From Lojkania enalia (taxonomy: Eukaryota; Ascomycota; Dothideomycetes; Pleosporales), in NCBI GenBank assembly GCA_010094045.1, contig ML986975.1, forward strand, positions 1-15,681: a stretch of DNA of 15,681 nt. The letters are read 5' to 3'. Position 1 is the first letter of the stretch; every line of letters begins with the position of its first letter. Position numbers and translations under genes: made by a program. Shown here one piece after another: positions 8,826-15,681 of the stretch. The notes beneath the pieces were generated by a model. It was not told the DNA's origin. It was given only the letters and a program-made list of their open reading frames with translations, and made no database searches.

Positions 8826-10116
8826 GCTAGCACCTCGTCGTCTTTATACTTGACACCCTGTTGGAGTACCCTGTTGGATAGCGGGGAACTAGGTTAGCCA
8901 AGGATAATGCAATGGTAGGTGAGATGTGATAGCATTAATCATGACTCTCCCCTAAATTTTTTTTGTGTTCTAAAACAAATGAAATTGTTCTGTTAGAAGA
9001 TTATTGTAGTGTGTTCTCGAGCTGTTACTGTTTTATTTGCGTGTGCTCGGGAAATAACAATGTGATGGATTGGTAAGTATGATTTTGATACTAGTAACCT
9101 GTTTAAAGGATGGAGAAAGTGATAATTTCTGGTTATATGACGAATAGTCTTTTAATTGGTTCGTAGAGTAGGCTCTTCAAGTCTCGTCCGATGGTCGCGC
9201 CATAGCCGGTAGGCCAAATTTGATAGAATTTACACTATCAGTACTGTAGCATTAGCAGACAAGGACGCCAGGGAACACCAACTACTATGCGCATATTGAT
9301 CTACGGCTTTTCCCACTTCCTTTTGCATTTCTTGCTTGCCCTAAAAATACGTTGCCCCTATCCGACCTAGAAGTAGTTCGGTAAGACTTGGTGTCGTAGC
9401 TCCCAGCCTCGGCATATAGATTGTTCATTCTGAGAATGAGCTTCATTACTCACTCCCGCATGTCGAAACTGCGTCCCCATTCTCAGATTGCCCCACTAAA
9501 TACCAGGATTATGAAAGTCGTCTAACGGAGTGACCGAAGCGCATAGTTATGATAGAGCTGAATATCGTAAGCGCAAGGGCTTTGTGTTTGTATATAGATG
9601 CCAATAAACAGCCGCCAGTCGTCAGGAGGATAAGGAGGTTTGATATCTAGAACGAATATACTGAGTAGGTAATCTGCTTTGATGAGTGCACGTCCCACCA
9701 AAATTGTCCTTCTATATAGCTAGCTTCTTGCCTCTGCAATATTTCGCCGGACGTGCAAGCCATTAGGCGACTATATACCCATGGCTAGAAACAGAATATT
9801 CTTAGGGAGCTAAAGTAAACAACTCTATGTGACAATCGTTCATCGTGGTCTTCCTTTGCTGAAGCCTACCATTCCCGCAATCGTGCTCTTGGCTGCGGCA
9901 ATCGATGTTGTATGTCAAGTATCCAGTATAGCAAGAAATATACGGCTTCAGCGCCATTGAAAACGCAGAATTTAATAACCACATCGCTCACTCGGACGGG
10001 TGGTAGGGTTGCCGAAGCTCGACTCTTGCTAACCGTCGGACCGGCCGCTGAGCCCCAAAAATCGATTAGTGCTGGATATGTTGTAGCAGCTGCGTAAGTA
10101 GGAAGTACTCTTCGAA

Positions 10117-10133
10117 TCTCTCTCTCTCTCTCT
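10117..10133. repeat. TC dinucleotide microsatellite
   Basis: An uninterrupted run of eight TC units plus one T in the AT-rich stretch. Confidence 0.9.
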
Positions 10134-10501
10134 AGGAAGCATAGGATATACTAGGATCGACACCGACGAGGATAGACGCAAGAAACATGACGATGCTGTA
10201 GATCGTTAACAGAGACATTTGCGTAAATGCCGCGTGTAGTAGACTAGAAGTCGACGATTTTGTCTAGGAGCTGTACCTCCATTTTCAGATTCTTCTTGAT
10301 CTTTGGCGATTCGCAAGTGTTGGTAGCTTATTAAGCACCGGTAACGTGCTACTAGCATATACTACGCATTCCCCAGGATAGTGTGCAATATACATCTTAA
10401 GCAAGAGTTTCAAGTCTACCTCATCCCGGAGCTTGGAAGTTAGGATTCGAAGTTGAAGGGGCAAGAACTTTACCGAAGTTAGATATTGCGTTTTCATTTT
10501 T

Positions 10502-10513
10502 CCTCGCGCGAGG
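10502..10513. repeat. Perfect 12-bp GC palindrome
   Basis: CCTCGCGCGAGG is its own reverse complement. It stands out in a low-GC neighbourhood, where CpG-dense sites are not expected if the area had been uniformly RIP-mutated. Confidence 0.8.
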
Positions 10514-10880
10514 TAATAGACTCTAATTATTTAAATAGCTTCGACATATTCTTCTAGACGTTCAGTCGAGATTGAAAAAGTTCCATATTATACAGAAAAC
10601 AGAATGTCGACTGCTGTATTCTAAATTCCCCTTTCGAATATATATATATGTACACGGTATTCACCGGAGCTGATTTGATAATAAGACTTAAATTGTGCAA
10701 TATCACTTTCTCTTTGGCTAATCCTGCGCAATATTCCTTTCCCGGACACATTAGATGACTATCGTTAGGCACATCGAACCGAAGGCATCATAGCCGTTAT
10801 ACACTCTTCCATTCTCTTCTTCCGCTACCTTTAGGGATGGTTGATAATGAGCGTTTATGGTCCTGAATGCTCTTTAACAT

Positions 10881-10902
10881 GAAAAAAAAATCTTTTTTTT
10901 TC
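10881..10902. repeat. A9/T9 inverted repeat
   Basis: A G followed by nine A, then TC, then nine T and a C: a perfect 10-bp inverted repeat with a two-base loop, followed by a C/T-rich and then a G/A-rich stretch up to about 10937. It may be just low-complexity DNA or a cruciform or slippage site. Confidence 0.75.
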
Positions 10903-12456
10903 CCTTTCTTTTGGGGGGAGGGGGAAGGAAGGGAGAGTGCTCACGCCACCTCCGAAAAGCGATGACTAATGTCTTTCTATAATAATTTGTTGAATTGTAC
11001 CGCTGTGGAGAGTGCCGGGACATTACTCGACCCAGTGGGCGAATTTGCGAAGAAGAAGATATGAACGGGAGGTGTAGCTGAGGAGAAGCCACGACCTCTT
11101 CCTTCTAGCTGCCTTAGTTTGCTCGAGATTAGGCGTGAATTCCTTGTATTATATCTGCAGATTGTGCGCTTCAGATCGCTGATGTACAACGCCCTGTCAC
11201 GGTGAAGCCTTTATGTAACGTTTGTAGGCTGAATGATTAGAGAAAAAAGGGGTGCATCTGGGGCTATGATAGTTGTATATATCCAATTTCTCTAAACGCG
11301 TCCTTGTTTTTGAATAGGTATTAGCCAAGTTCTGTTTGATTGAAGTTTAATGCAGTATGAAAAGGCGTTCTTTACTTGTAAGGTATAGAGCTAAGACACT
11401 ACTACCCTGTGACTATTGCGTGTAGGAAATTGACGGAGGCGACGTCTGTGATACGGTATTAGACGTCATCGACAGACAATAGGGCACGGTTGTTGAATGA
11501 ATAGTTGTGGATAGGATTATTCTTATTTCTCATTTCGCTCCAAGATAGTAAGCTGACGGGAGTTGCTGTGCGCACTAGACTTGTTCGTGGATGGAGTGCA
11601 GACTGCCTCATTAAAAGGTTGACACTCATGAATACGAAGCGCTCGGATTTCGGCAAGCAAATGCTGCTTGTAGACTGAGACTGGGTTTTGAAAGATCTAG
11701 ATGACGATTCTTTGGCGTCCTAGATGGCTTTTCTGAACCGGGCTAAGAGTGCAAATGGAATTGGAGCAGCCATTAAATGGGAAGGACTCTAAGAAATAAA
11801 GAATCTGCAGAATGTTGAAACATTGCTAGAAAATGATATGCTTGTTTGCATCATTTTAGTCAGCCTGCCGCATTCCTCTCTCTCGGAGTAGGTTTGGCAT
11901 TGCGGAATTGGGATTGAGATGATACATAAGCATCGGAATTGATGATCCAGGAAAAGGACCATCAAGGGGAAAGCGATATCGGGCCGTTGTGATGGGCGCG
12001 CATTGTGAGTGCTCGGAATGCCGGGATTAATAATGGGAGCGCCCTTTGGCAAGCCTCGCGCCCTACACGCACCGCCAGCCTAAGGCAATGGAACGCGAAC
12101 CAGTCAACATGCGACAACAGGCCACACGACCTATGGATTCGAGCTAGGTGCTTTGGCATGCCGTACCGGCTAGCTATGTCTAGGTTTCAGGAGGTCTTTT
12201 TTGCTGCAGGAGTAGGAAATGCAGGAGTCATCTAATCACAGCCTGGAAAATTTTCCTGGAAGAGTGACATGGAAGACGGCAAAAGGCGCCTCAGGATCGA
12301 GGCCGGGTACCTGGTACGTCGCCAGACTCGCAGAACGTAAGATTTATTGGTGTTTTCCAGTTAACGGCATAGTAGGATTGCATGTGAGAGTTTTCGTATG
12401 GCCCTTGGCATATGATATCCACATGGAGTGGAGTTGTTGAGGGTGGCATCGAGAGG

Positions 12457-12632
12457 ACTTGACGTACACGGTCAGTACAGTGCCCGCTAGCCGCAAGGCC
12501 TCTTATACTTAACGTACACTGCGTAGAAAGTGCCCGCTAAGAGGCAGCATCAGCTATTGAGACGCTTGTGCATCCATAGTGCAATACATGAGCTGAGATT
12601 ACCCAGTTCGCGTCTATACTTGACGTACACTG
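12457..12632 (+). repeat. Repeated ACTTGACGTACAC motif upstream of the arrestin-like gene
   Basis: Copies lie at 12457, 12507 and 12618. The first two are exactly 50 bp apart and each is followed, at the same offset, by AGTGCCCGCTA (ends 12489 and 12539). Copies two and three share TATACTT before and ACACTG after the core. Copy two has A for G (ACTTAACG). The core contains TGACGT, a half site for bZIP factors. This looks like a promoter repeat or the remains of a small tandem array. Confidence 0.7.
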
Positions 12633-13006
12633 TCGAGGCGGCGACGACTTCCAAACCGACACAGCCTCCAGCTTCCTTTAGAGATGGCGGAGCCCCTGAG
12701 GGCTGGCATGAGTCTCTCTTGAAGCGGGTGGTTAATGCACCTTGGAGTCAGGATGGAGTCGTGTCCGGCGGTCGGTGTTCGACGAGCAGGTCCCGTCGGC
12801 GCGGAGGGACTGTGGCAGGGCGTGCTGTGAATGGCCGACTCGCAGCCATGCACGCCCTGTGACCCCGCCTGTCGTTCCCCGACGGCCAGGGCGTGGGCGA
12901 ACGCCATGTTGGCTCAGCGCTGCAGCACCTTCATCCGCCCACACCTGCATGTCCCATCCCCAGCCATATCCAGCCTTCCACCATGACTCAACTCGCATCG
13001 CCAGGC

Positions 13007-13012
13007 TATAAG
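13007..13012 (+). promoter_or_regulatory. TATA-like box of the arrestin-like gene
   Basis: TATAAG sits 260 bp before the ATG at 13272. It would give an ATG-free leader of about 200-230 nt. Fungal start sites vary, so this is tentative. Confidence 0.3.
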
Positions 13013-13271
13013 ACAGACTGGGGCCCACGCCCGGCAGGGACGCAGCAGCCTTGCTGCCACTACTATTTCTTAGCACCAACGGCATCTGCGCGCGAGCCTG
13101 CCACACTGTCACGCGTCTGCGTCCACTCTGGTGGTTTCTGGGGTTGCCATCTCCGCGTGCGAGCTTATCTTGGGTCTGGCCCCCCTTGTATCACCCCAAC
13201 TCGCAGCATCTCGTTCTTTGTTATTGCTCTACCGCTTGGCCGGCATCGAGGCCAGCTCTTATCCCCTCACC

Positions 13272-15113
13272 ATGCCCTCCTCCTACGCCACCTCGACACA
13301 TTCCAGCTCTGTGCAGACTGCGCAGAGCATCAGCCAACAGATCGGCTCCCGCGTGCGGAACATGGCTCAACTCGGCCAGCCCACCGTCGACATCGAGCTC
13401 GACGAGGCCAACCATGGCCCAAATGCCAAGTATGTCACTAGCTATTCAACCATGGACGAGATCAAGGGAACCGTTCACGTTACTGCTCAAACCGACACGC
13501 GCTTCGAAGACCTGGAAATTGCTTTCATTGGTGAGTAGGATTATCTTCTTTCCAGGCAAACTGCCATTTGTATGTTTCTTGTCGAGTTCCTGGCATGATC
13601 ACAGACCCGGGGGAGAGAGGACAGTCCGCTCCGTCGCCACCGGCATTCCGTTCCTGTATGCCTCAGCTAGATCGATGCCAAGACATGATGGAAACTCCAC
13701 CACATCTGACAATTCACGCATTCCTTGTTTCGGGTCAAGTCCAGTGCTATGTTCAGCACAGAAGCTAAACCTATCATAGGTGAAACTCACGTCTACGTTG
13801 ACCGGATCACTAGCACTCCATCGCTCTCTGGCCGCACCGAAGCAACCCACCGCTTCCTCACCCTAAAGCAACCACTTGGCCGGGACGACTTTCCAACACC
13901 ACGGATTTTCTTAGCTAGAAAGACCTACAGCTTTCCATTCACCTTCACAATCCCTACCCAGCTTCTGCCTCGAGCGTGCTCGCACAGTGTGTCTTCCGAC
14001 CATGTCAGGAATACTCACCTGATGCTACCACCGAGCCTCGGCGACCCGAGTCTAGCCGGCTTCGGTGGCACTTTGCTCGACGACCTGGCGCCCGAGATGT
14101 CCAAGATCGTTTACGGGATCAAAGTCCGGCTCGCGTCCCTTAGGGAGACGGACGGCACCGTCTATTTCCTAGCTGAAAAGTTCAAGAAAGTGCGTGTCAA
14201 GCCCGCGTTCGAAGAGCAGCCGCCGTTGACCGTCGATCCGTCCGATCAGGAGTACCGGATCCGTCAGGCGAAGACAATTAAGAAGGGACTATTCAAAGGC
14301 AAACTGGGCACACTGACAGCCCAGAGCGCGCAGCCCAAGGCCCTCGTCATCCCGGGCGCCAGGACGACAGGAGCACCCGCAATCACCACAATGGCCAAGG
14401 TGCTCCTGCGTTTCGACCCTGCGGATGAGAGCAACCCGCCGCCCAGGCTCGGCTCCCTCGCCACGAAGATGAAGGTCTCAACCTTTTTCTCTTCGATGCC
14501 GCGCCCCAGCTTTCCGACTCGCTCTGCGCTAAGTTACGACCTCACCCAGGGCGTCTACTCGGAAACCATCAACCTCTCCACCCTCTGCATCGCCTCCGCA
14601 CCATGGGAAAAGCGATCTTCGTCCGAGAACCCCGCCTCGGAATCACTCGTGCGTCGCGACTCCGGCATCTCAGACTGCTCGACAGGTCCTACCGCTGACG
14701 ACACTTTCAACGCCGGGATCCTCCCAGCCTCGAAGCACTACAAGGGCGGCCCCTTCTACACAGCCGAGATTCTCGTCCCTATCACGCTGCCTATGACCAA
14801 GAACTTCCTCCCAACCTTCCACAGCTGCCTCGTCTCCCGCATGTACACCCTCACGCTACAGCTCAGCGCCCACGCGCCCGGCGTCGCGGACCCGAGCCTA
14901 GGTCTCAAGGTACCGATCCAGATCTGCGCCGAGGGCAGCGACACGGGCAACGAGAATGCGCGGGCGAGGAACGCGGAAATGAGGATGGTGAGCGAAGCGG
15001 ATGATCTGTTGCGGCCGCGCAGTTTCGCGCCCCCGCCCCCGCCGATGGGCGTAGACGATTTGCCACCGAGGTATGCGGCGTTTGGGCAAGTGGGTGTTGC
15101 GAATGTACGATGA
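13272..15113 (+). CDS. Arrestin-like protein with C-terminal PPxY motif, 530 aa, two exons
   Basis: Fungal arrestin-like proteins act as adaptors that bring Rsp5/Nedd4-type ubiquitin ligases to membrane cargo for endocytosis. Exons are 13272-13530 and 13780-15113, joined by a 249-bp GT-AG intron (donor GTGAGT, branch-like GCTAAAC 13 bp before the acceptor); the join restores the family-like run IAFIGETHVYVDRI. The arrestin N-lobe covers about residues 35-200, with the recognisable stretches SFPFTFTIPTQLLP, CSHSVSSDHVRNTHLMLPPS and LDDLAPEMSKIVYGIKV. A C-lobe-like region follows (about 260-475, with KMKVSTFFSSMP and GVYSETINLSTLCI). PPRY at 515-518 fits the PPxY binding site for WW domains. 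A Ser-rich insert with RRDSGISDCS lies near the middle. ATG 13272 has the context CACCATGCC. Intron retention would stop after about 87 codons. Cargo is unknown and no specific gene name is justified. Confidence 0.88.
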
Positions 15114-15353
15114 GTGTGATTGTTCATATTGATTTACATTGAAACGATTGGGTTGGTTAAGGGATGTGATATATACCCTGGTGCTTTTTTCCTTTCCTCC
15201 TGACTGGGTTTCTTGGGTTTGGGTTCTGCTGTTTGGTTTGGGTGGATATTTATATTTTCGAGCCTGCTCGTTGCGGAGCCATGGTACCTTGCATCGTAGG
15301 CCTGTGTTGACGGCGTCTCTGGCTTTCCCCAGGGGGGGGTTTTTTTTTTTTCA

Positions 15354-15359
15354 AATAAA
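15354..15359 (+). terminator. Possible poly(A) signal AATAAA
   Basis: A canonical AATAAA lies 240 bp after the arrestin-like stop codon, just behind a T12 tract. Many fungal genes lack a strict AATAAA, so use is uncertain. Confidence 0.35.
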
Positions 15360-15424
15360 AATTGTACAGCTGTCATCCTGAACACAGGTCCATGAATAAT
15401 TTCTTCTCCTCATCCTCCCCCTCA

Positions 15425-15445
15425 TACTACTACTACTACTACTAC
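15425..15445. repeat. TAC trinucleotide microsatellite, seven units
   Basis: Seven perfect TAC units. A shorter CAT/CAG run follows at 15493-15505. Confidence 0.9.
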
Positions 15446-15681
15446 GATTTATATACCACCTTGATACCCCGCAACACTGTACACACGAATAGCATCATCA
15501 TCATCAGCATCAGTAATAACACAAGCCATCATTTTTCTCTGCCTGTTTCGTTCGTTAATTAGTTCGTCAGTGCACACAATGCTCATCAACGCCATTCGAG
15601 ATATCCATATCGTTAAGTGTTTGGGCTACACGGTCCATGTGCCGGCGCATGCATACATGCATTTAGACGGGGAATGGGGGG

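Larger units (their letters stand above)
8826..12440. other. AT-rich, gene-poor stretch of 3.6 kb after het-c
   Basis: No supportable gene. Single 60-base lines counted by hand gave 28%, 38%, 35% and 35% GC, against about 70% in a line of the arrestin-like gene. Stops are frequent in all frames and the longest frames are under 90 codons. Contents: an 11-bp direct repeat just after the het-c stop (ACCCTGTTGGA at 8855 and 8868), a GC-rich patch near 9988-10060, a TC microsatellite, a GC palindrome and a poly(A)/poly(T) inverted repeat. It may be decayed or RIP-mutated repeat DNA, but no transposon protein or terminal repeats were recognised. No tRNA was found. Confidence 0.5.
12441..13271. other. 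Promoter and leader region of the arrestin-like gene
   Basis: GC content rises again from about 12440. The region holds three copies of an ACTTGACGTACAC-type motif (12457-12632), a TATA-like box (13007-13012), and from 12985 to 13271 no ATG at all, so the start at 13272 would be the first ATG on any transcript beginning after the TATA-like site. Open frames crossing it (for example from ATG 12982, which overlaps the arrestin start in another frame) show no family resemblance. Confidence 0.55.
15114..15681. other. 3' flank of the arrestin-like gene
   Basis: No gene seen. It holds a run of eight G directly followed by twelve T (15332-15351), a possible poly(A) signal, and TAC and CAT microsatellites. 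Short open frames here pass through the simple repeats and are not credible. Confidence 0.6.

Noticed and set aside
10285..10497. Minus-strand 70-codon frame MKTQYLTSVKFLPLQLR as a possible relic gene
   Set aside because: It reads somewhat like protein but no family can be named, and neighbouring frames do not continue it.
12982..13441. Plus-strand frame from ATG 12982 overlapping the arrestin start
   Set aside because: It lies upstream of the TATA-like site and yields Pro/Arg/His-rich sequence with no family; it is the out-of-frame shadow of the arrestin coding region beyond 13272.
13556..13779. Extra middle exon in the arrestin-like gene after the acceptor TTTCCAG at 13555
   Set aside because: The first intron would be only about 25 bp, and the direct 13530-13780 join already gives uninterrupted family sequence.

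Overview
The window is nuclear DNA of a filamentous ascomycete (Pezizomycotina; Dothideomycetes is my guess from the protein style, not a firm call). The reasons are short GT-AG introns (45-70 bp, one of 249 bp) with CTAAC/CTAAT-type branch sites, CACCATG start contexts, and three proteins with clear fungal families: the ERMES subunit Mdm12, the heterokaryon-incompatibility protein Het-C and a fungal arrestin-like protein. All recognised genes are on the + strand.

Layout. 172-321: a 49-residue cysteine-rich ORF of a type recurrent in ascomycetes, with a CCAAT box upstream. 322-2441: about 2.1 kb without a supportable gene, containing homopolymer tracts and the mdm12 promoter and leader. 2442-3731: mdm12, intronless, 429 aa. 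3732-5575: about 1.8 kb intergenic, ending in the het-c promoter with an E-box and a well-placed uORF. 5576-8825: het-c, five exons including a 23-nt microexon, 1004 aa. 8826-12440: AT-rich, gene-poor stretch with microsatellites and palindromes. 12441-13271: promoter of the last gene, with a repeated TACTTGACGTACACTG-type motif and a TATA-like box. 13272-15113: two-exon arrestin-like gene, 530 aa, with a C-terminal PPxY motif. 15114-15681: 3' flank with a possible poly(A) signal and simple repeats.

The genes do not form an obvious pathway. Mdm12 acts in ER-mitochondrion lipid transfer, Het-C in non-self recognition, and the arrestin-like protein probably in ubiquitin-linked trafficking. Spacing of 1.8 kb or more indicates separate promoters. 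No clear new multi-gene system is visible. The most useful leads are the unusual tail of Het-C, the absence of a pin-c-like HET-domain partner beside it, the AT-rich island after it, and the repeated motif upstream of the arrestin-like gene.
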